In this document: one piece after another, positions 25,528 to 34,388 of the stretch
Numbering within the stretch: the first letter of the stretch is position 1
Layout: every line of letters begins with the position of its first letter
DNA from: Gemmatimonadaceae bacterium
Lineage (GTDB): Bacteria > Gemmatimonadota > Gemmatimonadetes > Gemmatimonadales > Gemmatimonadaceae
Direction of reading: 5' to 3'
Assembly (NCBI GenBank): GCA_014379205.1
Contig: JACMME010000112.1
Span: 1 to 48,310 of the forward strand
Length of the DNA stretch: 48,310 nucleotides
The notes under the pieces: generated by a model
The model's input: only the letters and a program-made list of their open reading frames with translations
What the model was told of the DNA's origin: nothing
The model's database searches: none
Program-made: the position numbers and the translations under genes

Positions 25528-27341
25528 TACTTCATCTCCTCGATGATCTGCTTGAGCTCCGGCGGTAGCGCGGGGATGGCCTCACGCGAAAGCTGCATCT
25601 CTCCGCCAGCGCCTTTTCTAACCAGGACATTGATACCGAACGCCGGGTCCTTGTCCTGGTAATCGTCACGGAAGTGCCCTCCACGACTCTCTTTACGCTC
25701 GATCGCGGAGCGGGTTATAGCCTCGGATATCGTGAGAAGGTTGGGAAGGTCGAGCGCCGTGTGCCAGCCGGGGTTGTATTCCCGGTTTCCCTGCACCCCG
25801 GCGCGGCGTGCACGGTCGCCGAGTTTGCCAATTCCTTCCAGCGCCCGCTGCATCTCACTGTCGGTGCGCACGATTCCGACGAGATCCTGCATCATGGTCT
25901 GGAGGTCCTGCTGCACCTGAAATGGCCCCTCTCCCGGGCTGCCGTTGCGTGAGAAAGGCTCCAGCGCGATCGCGGCGGTCTCCTCCAGCTGCCCCGCGTC
26001 GATCCGCGTATCATGAGCTTCCTTCGCGAACTTCGCGGCGAACTCGCCGGCCCGTTTTCCGAACACGAGCAAATCCGACAGGGAATTGCCACCAAGCCTG
26101 TTGGCGCCATGCAGCCCGGCCGCACACTCGCCAGCGGCGTACAGCCCCGGCACAGTCGACATCTGCGTATCACCGTCGACGCGAATTCCTCCCATTATGT
26201 AATGCGTTGTGGGGCCTACCTCCATCGGCGTCGTGGTGATGTCTATGTCGGCAAGCTGCTTGAACTGGTGATACATGCTGGGAAGCTTTCTGCGTATGTG
26301 CTCCGCCGCTTTTGGGAGTCTTTCCTTGATCCAGGCGATGTCCAGATACACCCCTCCATGAGGACTTCCGCGGCCTTCGCGCACCTCGCGCACGATACAC
26401 CTGGCTACGTGATCACGCGTCAACAGCTCGGGCGGCCGGCGCGCATTCTTGTCCCCCTGAGTGTAACTCCAGCCTTCCTCAGGGGTGTCCGCGGTCTGGC
26501 TTCGGTAGTTTTCCGGAATGTCGTCGAACATGAAGCGGCGTCCTTCCCGGTTCTTGAGCACGCCACCTTCCCCACGTACCCCCTCCGTTACGAGAATGCC
26601 GCGCACGCTCGGAGGCCACACCATGCCGGTGGGGTGAAACTGGACGAATTCCATGTCCTGCAGGGCAGCCCCGGCATGATACGCGAGCGCGTGACCATCA
26701 CCGGTATACTCCCAGCTGTTGCTGGTTATGGAGTACGCCCTACCGATCCCGCCGGTGGCCAGAACGACAGCCTTGGCGCGAAAAAGCCGGAAGCGTCCGC
26801 GCTCTCGATCGTAGCCAAAAGCGCCTGCCACGCGATCTCCGTCCATTAGAAGGGAGAGGATCGTAACCTCCATGTGGACATCAATTCCTTGATGAACGCC
26901 GTGGTCCTGGAGGGTTCGGATCATCTCCAGACCCGTACGATCGCCAACGTGCGCCAGCCTCGGATATCGGTGACCTCCGAAGTTTCTCTGCAGAATCCGA
27001 CCGTCATCGGTTCGGTCGAATAGCGCTCCCCACGCCTCGAGCTCTCGCACGCGTTCCGGCGCCTCACGCGCGTGCAGCTCAGCCATGCGCCAGTTGTTGA
27101 CGTACTGTCCGCCACGCATGGTGTCCGCGAAGTGGACGCGCCAGTTATCGCGATCGTCGACATTGGCAAGCGCGGCCGCCACCCCTCCCTCGGCCATGAC
27201 CGTATGCGCCTTGCCGAGTAGCGATTTGCAAACCAGACCGACGCTGACGCCGGACGCCGCCGCTTCGATGGCGGCGCGAAGGCCCGCGCCGCCGGCTCCG
27301 ATCACCAACACGTCATGGTCGTGGGTTTGGTAGTCGGTCAT
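25527..27341 (-). CDS. sdhA: Succinate dehydrogenase flavoprotein subunit
   Basis: Start at ATG 27341 (MTDYQTHDHDVLVIG) is chosen because the FAD-binding motif VIGAGGAGLRAA begins 11 residues later; the longer frame upstream encodes repeat sequence. The 604-residue protein has the covalent-FAD histidine segment AHTVMAEGG, the active-site region THYIMGGIRVD, and the capping and C-terminal helical domains. It oxidises succinate to fumarate in the TCA cycle. It lies between the SdhC-like gene (142 bp upstream, with heptamer repeats in the gap) and sdhB (1-bp overlap). Confidence 0.95.
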   Translation of the reverse strand: MTDYQTHDHDVLVIGAGGAGLRAAIEAAASGVSVGLVCKSLLGKAHTVMAEGGVAAALANVDDRDNWRVHFADTMRGGQYVNNWRMAELHAREAPERVRELEAWGALFDRTDDGRILQRNFGGHRYPRLAHVGDRTGLEMIRTLQDHGVHQGIDVHMEVTILSLLMDGDRVAGAFGYDRERGRFRLFRAKAVVLATGGIGRAYSITSNSWEYTGDGHALAYHAGAALQDMEFVQFHPTGMVWPPSVRGILVTEGVRGEGGVLKNREGRRFMFDDIPENYRSQTADTPEEGWSYTQGDKNARRPPELLTRDHVARCIVREVREGRGSPHGGVYLDIAWIKERLPKAAEHIRRKLPSMYHQFKQLADIDITTTPMEVGPTTHYIMGGIRVDGDTQMSTVPGLYAAGECAAGLHGANRLGGNSLSDLLVFGKRAGEFAAKFAKEAHDTRIDAGQLEETAAIALEPFSRNGSPGEGPFQVQQDLQTMMQDLVGIVRTDSEMQRALEGIGKLGDRARRAGVQGNREYNPGWHTALDLPNLLTISEAITRSAIERKESRGGHFRDDYQDKDPAFGINVLVRKGAGGEMQLSREAIPALPPELKQIIEEMK

Positions 27342-27345
27342 TGGC

Positions 27346-27373
27346 GGGAAACGGGAAACGGGAATCGCGAATC
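27346..27373. repeat. Heptamer repeat locus D (GGGAAAC/GGGAATC) inside the sdh operon
   Basis: Four 7-bp units (GGGAAAC twice, GGGAATC, GCGAATC) lie immediately upstream of the sdhA ATG at 27341. A degenerate run of locus-B-like units (GACCAGG, GAAACAG, GAACCCC) follows at about 27452-27480. Together they fill much of the gap between the SdhC-like gene and sdhA. No clear GGAG-type Shine-Dalgarno sequence is visible for sdhA in the plus-to-minus reading of this stretch. Confidence 0.7.
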
Positions 27374-27483
27374 GGGCGGTGGGTGGAATGACGGAGCATC
27401 GATTGCAAATGCGGGAGCACGGCTTATGAACCGGGGAGCACGGGTCATAGGCGAAGGACCAGGAAACAGGAACCCCGAACCGT

Positions 27484-28287
27484 TCACAGGATTCTCCAGT
27501 CCGGAAGCACGCCCATCGAACACAGGCGTATGTACACATCTGCGAAAGCAACGCAAAAAAGGCTGGTCCACGCCCACTTCATATGAGACCGGTTCAGACA
27601 GCTGGAGCAGTCGTATGCGACCTTGCGCACCGGGGACCCGGAGATGTTGTCCAGCACCCCACCCACCAGGTGCCGCAGCGAATGGCAGCCTAGTGTATAG
27701 CCGCCGAGCAGAACCACGTTGAGGGCAAGGATAAGCGTGCCAAAACCGATCCCGAATTCGGTGCGTCCGGTTGCAGGATCGGCGAACTGCGTTGCCTTGA
27801 AGACGTCATAGGCCAGAATGCCAAGAAAAACGAGAGCCGCGTACAGGAAGTAGCGATGCACATTCTGCATGATCAGCGGAAAGGACCGCTCTCCGAGGTA
27901 ACTGCGGCGAGGCTCTCCTACCGAGCAATTGGGTGGGTCCGCCCAAAACGCCTTGTAGTACGCACCGCGATAGTAGTAGCAGGTAAAGCGAAAGAGTGCT
28001 GGGAACGGAAGGATGAGAAGCGCGGGCGAAAAAGGAAGCCACGCCGGCCAGGCAGCCGGCTTGGTTCCGAACCAGCTATGCGGCGAGTCGCCGAACAGTA
28101 CGGGAGAGTAAAAAGGTGAGAGATACGGGCCGAACTCGTAGTGCGCATTCTGGAAGGCTGCCCAGGTCGCATATATGAGAAAGCTCGACAGAATGACGAA
28201 AGCGATGAGAGGCTGCACGTACCACGCGTCGCGCCGCAGCGTCTCGCCAAACCGGCGCCTGGTAAGGGGAACGAAGACCTGGGCCAT
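27484..28287 (-). CDS. Succinate dehydrogenase membrane anchor, long SdhC-like type
   Basis: The start is placed at ATG 28287 (MAQVFVPLTRRRF), with AGAGGA about 10 nt upstream. The 267-residue protein has about five hydrophobic segments (LIAFVILSSFLIYATWAAF, LLILPFPALFRFTCYYY, YFLYAALVFLGILAYDVF, LILALNVVLLGGYTLG, WTSLFCVAFADVYIRL). It also has several histidines suited to haem ligation (QNVHRYF and GCHSLRHLV). It precedes sdhA-sdhB on the same strand. One long anchor in place of separate SdhC and SdhD resembles the mycobacterial Sdh1 arrangement; assignment rests on context plus architecture. Confidence 0.8.
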   Translation of the reverse strand: MAQVFVPLTRRRFGETLRRDAWYVQPLIAFVILSSFLIYATWAAFQNAHYEFGPYLSPFYSPVLFGDSPHSWFGTKPAAWPAWLPFSPALLILPFPALFRFTCYYYRGAYYKAFWADPPNCSVGEPRRSYLGERSFPLIMQNVHRYFLYAALVFLGILAYDVFKATQFADPATGRTEFGIGFGTLILALNVVLLGGYTLGCHSLRHLVGGVLDNISGSPVRKVAYDCSSCLNRSHMKWAWTSLFCVAFADVYIRLCSMGVLPDWRIL

Positions 28288-28350
28288 GCTGCGGCTTCCT
28301 CTGGAATGATGTTCTGGTTGACCGGCCATGGTTGCCGATGTCTGGATGTC

Positions 28351-28782
28351 TCACGGCGCGATGCGAAAACCCGGGTTATCGATGATCCCAAGCACGTTAC
28401 CGAAGGGATCGAGCACCGATCCGATTCGAATGTCGCCTCCAACATCCCTGACCGCCTCGTGTTCGGTTGCGCCGAGCGAAATGAGGCGCGCATACGCGCT
28501 GTCGGCGTTAGAGACGCCCCAGTACGCAATGCTTCCGCCAGCGCCGGTTCCGCCAGAGGTATCCGGATCGAGACCCAGCTCGAACCCGCCAACGTTGAAT
28601 CCAACGTAAAAGGGTTCGTCAAAATACGGCTCTATGCCCAGTACACTGGAGTACCATGCCTTAGCCTGTGCAAGGTCCGGCACAACGTACTTCGCCGTGC
28701 GGAGACCAAGAAAGTTCGAACGAGGCCTGGTTTTGGGAGTCATATTCGGAACGTTCTGGTGTTGAGAGGGGCGATCAGTCAT
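28351..28782 (-). CDS. VOC-family (glyoxalase-like) protein
   Basis: The 143-residue protein has the single VOC repeat: RTAKYVVPDLAQAKAWYSSVLG near the N-terminus, VGFNVGGFELGLDPD in the middle, and SVLDPFGNVLGIIDNP near the C-terminus. An alternative ATG at 28743 would remove 13 residues. The family includes glyoxalases, dioxygenases and resistance proteins; the substrate is unknown. The glutamate usual in the first metal-binding strand is not apparent, so metal-dependent catalysis is uncertain. Confidence 0.85.
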   Translation of the reverse strand: MTDRPSQHQNVPNMTPKTRPRSNFLGLRTAKYVVPDLAQAKAWYSSVLGIEPYFDEPFYVGFNVGGFELGLDPDTSGGTGAGGSIAYWGVSNADSAYARLISLGATEHEAVRDVGGDIRIGSVLDPFGNVLGIIDNPGFRIAP

Positions 28783-28831
28783 ACCTGGCTTCTGGCTATG
28801 CTGCCTGCCAACGGGCGAACTTGTTTTCTTG

Positions 28832-29644
28832 TCAGTCTTTCATGTCGAACAGGTGCTTGAGAACATCATGTAGTGGATCGGCGGTGCGGCTGAATAATCC
28901 GCCGGCATTGACGTCTGAGTCCTGACGAGCGCTTTCCTGCATCTCCATTCGGCACAGCCGTTGCTGCTCCTGCACGAGCCGCTCGCGTTCGCGCGAACGC
29001 GCGGTGTCGAGGCCACCCTCGCGAATGAAGCTTATGACCCGATGCAACTCATCGCGGTCGAAGAATGTACCGTGCGACTTGCAGACGTCCATGATCACCC
29101 CCGAGTAGCGCGCGAAGTTCACGCGGTTCATCAGCTTCTGGCACTCGGGACACGCGAGGTAGCGCACTGTGTCGGCCTGCGGCACGGCAGCCGGTCGCGA
29201 ACCCGGAACTACCCATGACATGACCGCAGCCTGCTGCTCGCGCTCGGCGCAGATCTGCTCGAACGGTTCTGGGGTGATCCAGACGCCGGCGCAATCCCCG
29301 CACTCGGCAAGTGCGACTGATCCGACCTCCACGCGGAGCAAGAATCCCCCGCATCGGGGACAGGCTCGTGTTTCTTCCGCATCGATCTCCAAAAGCACCC
29401 GCGCCGACCGCGCGCCGCAGTGGGGACAATGTCTGCTGCCCACGAACATCATGGCAAAGCAGTTTGGGCATGCCAGGGTCGCCAACTTGCATCCGCAGAA
29501 GGCGCATTCAGCGGCGTCTGGCGAAGCGGCCGCGCCGCAGCCCGGACAGCTAAGTGCGGCAGCGGCAGACAACGGCTGAAACCTCAGTAGGCGAGAGTGT
29601 TGGTGTCCGGGGCGGAGTGTAAAGAGGAGCCCACTGATGCTCAT
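28832..29644 (-). CDS. Multi-zinc-ribbon protein (zf-TFIIB type)
   Basis: Four Cys-rich modules are visible: CPGCG..CAFCGC, CPNC..CPHCG, CPRCG..CGDC, and the zf-TFIIB-type CPECQ..DVCKSHGTFFDRDEL. The C-terminal 60 residues are charged and helical (REGGLDTARSRERERLVQEQQR). A TTG within QPLSAA (about 29578) might be the real start, because the segment before it has no family resemblance and overlaps the end of the peroxidase-like pseudogene. Role unknown; nucleic-acid or protein binding is plausible. Confidence 0.7.
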   Translation of the reverse strand: MSISGLLFTLRPGHQHSRLLRFQPLSAAAALSCPGCGAAASPDAAECAFCGCKLATLACPNCFAMMFVGSRHCPHCGARSARVLLEIDAEETRACPRCGGFLLRVEVGSVALAECGDCAGVWITPEPFEQICAEREQQAAVMSWVVPGSRPAAVPQADTVRYLACPECQKLMNRVNFARYSGVIMDVCKSHGTFFDRDELHRVISFIREGGLDTARSRERERLVQEQQRLCRMEMQESARQDSDVNAGGLFSRTADPLHDVLKHLFDMKD

Positions 29645-29654
29645 CGTTCATGCC

Positions 29655-29845
29655 GTGTTCCTCCAGCTCCAAACCCAGGCCATTTGCGATCCGGTTGACG
29701 AACGCAAAATAGGGGGTAATGGCGCAAATGTCGTGGATCCCCCTTGTAGTTGAAGCCCTCGGAGCGAAGGCTGTGGACATCGGCGCAATCGATTTCGCTG
29801 GGTGATACAGTCAGCTTTACGGCCTTTTACCGCATAGTCCAGCAA
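29655..29845 (-). pseudogene. Remnant of a carboxymuconolactone/AhpD-like peroxidase-related gene
   Basis: Reading the minus strand with two frame changes gives LDYAVK, then KLTVSPSEIDCADVHSLRSE GFNYKG, then IHDICAITPYFAFVNRIANG LGLELE. The order and wording match the C-terminal part of peroxidase-related (AhpD-like) proteins, which carry LLDYAVKLT, an IHD segment and NR.ADGLG near their ends. The first shift is an insertion of about 10 nt at 29827-29836; the second is one extra G in the AAGGGGG run near 29740. No intact N-terminal CxxC region is found upstream. This is clear gene decay. Confidence 0.75.
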
Positions 29846-29925
29846 TTACCCCATTTCGATGTCACGCCAGGACTGCGGCGGACACCGCGAAACGGAAGCG
29901 ATTTTGGCGAAGTCATCCGCGAGAC

Positions 29926-30420
29926 CTAACGAGCAGTGGGGCTGAGCTTCTTCAGCAGCGCAATCTGGCCCGAGTGATACGCGTCGTGCTGCGCAACTCC
30001 ATGCAACATTGCACCGTATGTAACGCCGGAGCCGAGGGCAGGATTTCGTTCGTCACCGACGGGTGTAGCGAGCCCGCTTTCCGGAAAAGCCTGGACCGTT
30101 CTTACGAGATCGGCATGTGCTTCTCCGAGGGTGGCAATGGCCGCCTGCCATTCACGGTCTGAAGGCTCGGACGGTTGCTCTGGCCAGTCGCCTTCCTGCG
30201 GCGTCCCGGCTGGGTGGCCGCGCGTCCGGCGTGCAACCTCAGCCGTCCACGCTGTCATGTGAAGCACGAGCTCCCAGATGGTGTGGACATTGGCTATGGG
30301 GCGACTCGCTGCCCCGGCGGCTGTGACACCGCGCAGTAGATCAGCGCGGGACGAGCCGTGCCACGGAGATCCATTGTGTGCGTGGCGCAACTCGTCGATG
30401 ATGGAGCGTATTTCTGTCAT
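29926..30420 (-). CDS. DinB-family metalloprotein
   Basis: Start at ATG 30420 (MTEIRSIIDELRHAHNG) begins the four-helix DinB fold; the longer frame adds 13 unrelated residues. Metal-ligand histidines are in VLHMTAW near residue 50 and in the pair HGVAQHDAYHSGQIALLKK near the C-terminus (HxxxH). DinB/YfiT-like proteins bind zinc or nickel and may act as thiol-dependent transferases; the specific role is unknown. It lies downstream of an unrelated transporter gene, both on the minus strand. Confidence 0.85.
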   Translation of the reverse strand: MTEIRSIIDELRHAHNGSPWHGSSRADLLRGVTAAGAASRPIANVHTIWELVLHMTAWTAEVARRTRGHPAGTPQEGDWPEQPSEPSDREWQAAIATLGEAHADLVRTVQAFPESGLATPVGDERNPALGSGVTYGAMLHGVAQHDAYHSGQIALLKKLSPTAR

Positions 30421-30522
30421 GATGTTGTCTGTAGTTAGCCTTACGCGAGGATTGAGCAAGCGGTCGAGCGTCAGCGCGCTGAATAATGATATTGCTGTCT
30501 CGGTAGGCGAAGACGTTAGTGG

Positions 30523-32083
30523 CTAGCCGAAAACCACCGGGTAGAGGAGGGTCACGACGGTCACCAGCACAGCCACTGCGATCAAGTCGAGCACAATTCC
30601 CGCTCGCGCCATTTGTCCCACCGTGATCTGCCCACTTCCGAATACGATAAGATTTGGAGCGGTCGCCGCCGGAAGCGCAAAACCCGTAGACGCCGCCAGC
30701 CCCGCTACGAGCATGAGGGCAAGTGGCGGTTCTCCAATTGCGACTGCGAGTGATGCCGCGAGCGGCATTGCCATCGCCGCCACAGCGGTATTGGACGCCA
30801 GCTCACTCAACAGAAGCACGATAAGGGCAAGCCCGCCGTAAATAACGAATGTAGGAAATCCGGCCAATCCGGTCATCAGCCCACCCATCCACTGCGCAAG
30901 CCCGGTTGCTTCCATCGCGGTCGCCAGCGAGAAGCCACCTCCGTACACCAACAAGACTTCCCACGGAATACCGCGCGCCTCCCTCCACGTAAGCAATGGG
31001 CGGCGCACACCATCAGCAGTCGTCCCGGAAAGGATAAAGAGAAGCAACGCTCCCATGAGTCCGACTGTACTGTCAGTGAGACCTGGCGCGATATCGACCA
31101 GTCCCGGAACGATGAACCCGGAAAAATCCTTCCGCTCCCTGAGAACCCATGCGAGCGCTGTGAGAACGAAGACGGCCAGTACCAGGCGCTCGCCGCCACG
31201 AAGCGGGCCGAGCGCGTCGCGCCGCGACCGAATGACTGCCAGTGCACCCGAGCCAAGGGTAGCCCCGCCGCGGAAAATCAGCATAAGCAGTCCCCAGCAC
31301 GCCGGTAGTAGAACGAGCACGATCGGCGTGCCTATGGCCATGAACTCCAGAAAGCTGACACTCCTACCCGCCAGCTGGGGTGCCGCGCCCGCAAAAATGA
31401 GATTTGGCGGAGTGCCGATGAGAGTTCCCATCCCCCCGATTGAAGCCGCATACGCAACACCGAGCATGAGGGCGGTGCGCAGACGGCTCGCGTCCCTGCC
31501 CTCGCCGAAGAGCGCGCCTATGGCGAGGGCAATGGGATACATCATTGCCGTCGTTGCCGTGTTGGAGATCCACATTGAGATGAAGCCGGTAGCCATCATG
31601 ACGCCCAGCACCACGCGCCGGGTGCCTGTCCCGATCGCGCCAACAATACCATAGGCGATTCTGGCGTGCGCGTTCCAGAACTCGAGTGCCGCGGCGAGAA
31701 AGAAGCCGGCGAGAAAAAGGAATACGAGCTCGTTTGCGTATGGAGCCGCGGCTTCTTTCGGCGTCGCTACGCCGAGCAGCGGGAAGAGCACGAGAGGTAG
31801 CAGCGAGGTAGCGCCGAGCGGAATCGCTTCGGTGAGCCACCATAGCGCCATCCAGGCCGCGACGCCCAGCACGTGGGTGGCGGGCCGCTCGAGCGATACC
31901 GGGGCAAGTGCGAGAACGACCGCGTAGGCGACGGGGCCCGAAGCAAGTGCAGCTAACCGCCGAGCTGATGGAGCGCGGTTGTAGGAAGACGTTTGCTGGC
32001 GATTGCTGGGACCGGTGCCGGTGCCGCTGCCAGTGCCAGCGTCGGTATCGGTGGTCAGTGCCAGTCTCGGCGGCAGTGGTCAT
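30523..32083 (-). CDS. DASS/SLC13-family anion:sodium symporter with frameshifted N-terminus
   Basis: The core has both SNT motifs (SNTATTAMMYPIA and SNTAVAAMAMPLA), the DASS signature ALPAATAPNLIVFGSG, and about 11 TM segments. The homologous frame continues upstream of the first in-frame GTG (31872): ARRLAALASGPVAYAVVLAL is a typical first TM helix, yet that frame has no ATG before an in-frame TGA. The only suitable ATG (32083, MTTAAETGTD) is in another frame. Removing one C from GACCACC near 32054 would join them into MTTAAETGTDTDTDAG. It would import dicarboxylates, phosphate or sulfate. Confidence 0.8.
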
Positions 32084-32220
32084 GCATCGGCAGTCCGGGA
32101 TTCAGCGCTGCTGGTCGGTCATGATCCCAATGCCAACCGGATTCGATGGCCGTCATTCACTTGCCGCGCTGCGCTGAACAGTGAGCCATCCTTGCCTTCG
32201 CGCTTCAATTGGGGTGTTGG

Positions 32221-33186
32221 TCATCTGACTTCAACTTCGTCCAGCCGGCCGATATCGATGCTCAGCAACGCGTCGTCGCTCTCACGATTGAACAAGTCCG
32301 CGAATTTCGCATTCCAGACCACTTCGTCCGCCTTGTACGAAGACCGCGCATGTACCTGTTGGGAGAACGTTTCATCGATCCCTGTAAGCAGTATGAGGAA
32401 TTCGGCGCTGCTCTCCCTGAGCGACTCGGCTGTCACCCCGCGCAGCGGGCTGGAATCGTCAATGGGGTGCACCACCGTCCACGTCAGGGGAAAGAAGGTC
32501 ACCTTGGAACGCTCGAGAGTCAGGTACTCGAATGCCCTCTTTCGTTCTTCTCCCACGAGTTGGAGCCTGCTGTACAGTACCTTTGCCTCCAATTCGATGA
32601 TCTGACTGTGCCGCGCGTTGGCGATTCGGAATTCGAACGCCGTCATAGCACGATATGGGGCGATGATGGCAGACCTGCTGAAAAGAATCTGCGCCGTGGG
32701 ACGAGAGAATCTGGCAAACACAAGTCCCGTCGCGAGCGCGAAGGAGAGAAGGCCGACGAGGGACTCGAAAGTGACCAGAATGTTCGCAGCGACGCCGGCC
32801 GGACTGATGTGCCCGTATCCTATTGTAGCGAGTGTCTGGACGCTGAAAAAATACGCCTGCGCGAATCGATCCCAACCTGCGGGCTGCGTTGGCCCCTGAA
32901 GGGTGCCCGGACCAAATGCGAAATAGGCCGCCGCGAAGATGGCGTTCAGCATTACATAGACGAGACCGACGACCCCGAAAAAACGACGCCACGACATGGT
33001 AATGAGTGCGTGATACACGCTCAGCGACGACCACGTGCCCAACCCGCGCCGCACGACGTTGAAGGACCCGTCGCGATTGAGCAGCCTTCGTTTGCTCTGT
33101 CCAGCGACGACCGCGCCAAAACCAAGATCCTGGCTCTCTTCGACGACCGGCACGCGGCTGTTTAGCGCTGATGTCACGATCCGCAA
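32221..33186 (-). CDS. Inward-rectifier potassium channel (KirBac type)
   Basis: The 321-residue protein contains the selectivity filter TIGYG in FSVQTLATIGYGHISP, flanked by TM1 (FGVVGLVYVMLNAIFAAAYF) and TM2 (ILVTFESLVGLLSFALATGL). The amphipathic slide-helix segment YHALITMSWRRFF precedes TM1. The C-terminal 180 residues form the IRK immunoglobulin-like cytoplasmic domain (FSRSAIIAPYRAMTAFEFRI; TWTVVHPIDDSSPL). It forms a tetrameric K+ channel in the inner membrane. It is co-directional with murB, 62 bp downstream of it. A long antisense frame over this gene is a shadow. Confidence 0.93.
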   Translation of the reverse strand: MRIVTSALNSRVPVVEESQDLGFGAVVAGQSKRRLLNRDGSFNVVRRGLGTWSSLSVYHALITMSWRRFFGVVGLVYVMLNAIFAAAYFAFGPGTLQGPTQPAGWDRFAQAYFFSVQTLATIGYGHISPAGVAANILVTFESLVGLLSFALATGLVFARFSRPTAQILFSRSAIIAPYRAMTAFEFRIANARHSQIIELEAKVLYSRLQLVGEERKRAFEYLTLERSKVTFFPLTWTVVHPIDDSSPLRGVTAESLRESSAEFLILLTGIDETFSQQVHARSSYKADEVVWNAKFADLFNRESDDALLSIDIGRLDEVEVR

Positions 33187-33248
33187 TCAGGCTGGGCGAT
33201 TGGTATCACGGGCGTTTGGTGCACAAAAACGGACTGCGTTCACAGGAC

Positions 33249-34199
33249 TCAGAATTCGCCGACGAACTTGATCTCCGGCTCGAGATGCATCACAAACTTG
33301 TCTTCGACAGCGCGCTGCGCAGCTGAGATAAGCGCGCGCACATCAGCCGCCGTCGCGGATCCAAGGTTCACCACGATGTTTGCGTGCATGTAGGAAATCT
33401 GCGCGTCGCCTATCCGGTGACCCTTGAGACCGCACTGGTCCACGAGTCGTCCGGCCCCGACTCCTTCGATCTTCTTGAAGATCGATCCGGCACTTGGGTG
33501 GTGTTCCAGCCAGGGATGTCGCGCGCCGCGCCAGCTCAGATTCTCCTGGAGGATGCGGTGCATGGCATCCTGGTCTCCGGGCGCAAGCTGAAAGTTGACA
33601 GCCAGGGCTATGTCGTCGCGATGATGGAAGACGCTGTCATCGTATCCGAAGCGCACGTACTCCTTGCCGACTGTCTTTCGCTCACCTTCCTGCGACAGGA
33701 TGTCGCACGACTCGAACACTTCCGCGATGAACATGGTCCGCTCACGCTCCGGGGCCGGAGAGAGGAAGTGGAGATTCTGCCAGATTGCCCCGCCCACCGT
33801 GCTCGGTATCCCGATATAATGTTCCAGTCCGGACAACCCCCGGCGGACCGCTTCGTGGATGAGATCGCCCATGACCGCGCCGCTCTCGACCCACAGACTA
33901 CCGGCAGCGTCCCATCTGGTGTGCACTGCGCGGTTCCGGATAACCAGGCCGCGAAAGCCCTTGTCGCCTACGAGGATGTTCGCGCCCAAACCGAGCACGA
34001 AATAGGGGATGCGCGCATCGCGTGCCGCGAGCACTGCGTCAGCAAGCTCGTCCGCAGAGGCAGGCTCGCAAAAGAAGTCAGCCGGTCCACCGATGCCGAA
34101 GGTCGTGAACGGCGCGATTGGAACTTCACGCGTGATGCGCCCTCGGCCGAGGCGGTGCTCGAGCTCGGTAAACGCTGAGGACGGGACTGTAACGGGCAT
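33249..34199 (-). CDS. murB: UDP-N-acetylmuramate dehydrogenase
   Basis: The 316-residue protein has the FAD-binding PCMH fold: FTTFGIGGPADFF, LGLGANILVGDKGFRGLVI and the GIPSTVGGAIWQN loop. The catalytic region includes HPSAGSIFKKIEGVGAGRLV with its conserved serine, and the C-terminal glutamate in MHLEPEIKFVGEF. It reduces UDP-GlcNAc-enolpyruvate to UDP-MurNAc in the cytoplasm, an early step of peptidoglycan synthesis. It is separated from the usual mur/fts cluster. The start at 34199 lacks a clear Shine-Dalgarno sequence. Confidence 0.95.
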   Translation of the reverse strand: MPVTVPSSAFTELEHRLGRGRITREVPIAPFTTFGIGGPADFFCEPASADELADAVLAARDARIPYFVLGLGANILVGDKGFRGLVIRNRAVHTRWDAAGSLWVESGAVMGDLIHEAVRRGLSGLEHYIGIPSTVGGAIWQNLHFLSPAPERERTMFIAEVFESCDILSQEGERKTVGKEYVRFGYDDSVFHHRDDIALAVNFQLAPGDQDAMHRILQENLSWRGARHPWLEHHPSAGSIFKKIEGVGAGRLVDQCGLKGHRIGDAQISYMHANIVVNLGSATAADVRALISAAQRAVEDKFVMHLEPEIKFVGEF

Positions 34200-34388
34200 G
34201 GGCCGGAAAGAAATAGCCTGGGAGGAGGGATTGCTAGCGCGCGGGAGCGTGGAGTGGTGAGCGCTTCTGAACTCACCGAAGAAGGATCTGCGTCCGAAGG
34301 TTAACTGTATGATACGTGGCTTCGCTGAAAACGCCTGAAAGGTTGATCTCGCAGAGCTCCTCCTCCCCGTGAGCGGGCCAGCGAAACC

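Noticed and set aside
26013-26849. Long plus-strand frame antisense to sdhA
   Set aside because: No family resemblance; shadow of sdhA codon usage.
32209-33165. 318-codon plus-strand frame
   Set aside because: Antisense to the KirBac gene, which has an unmistakable selectivity filter.
33384-34178. 264-codon plus-strand frame
   Set aside because: Antisense to murB; no domain visible.
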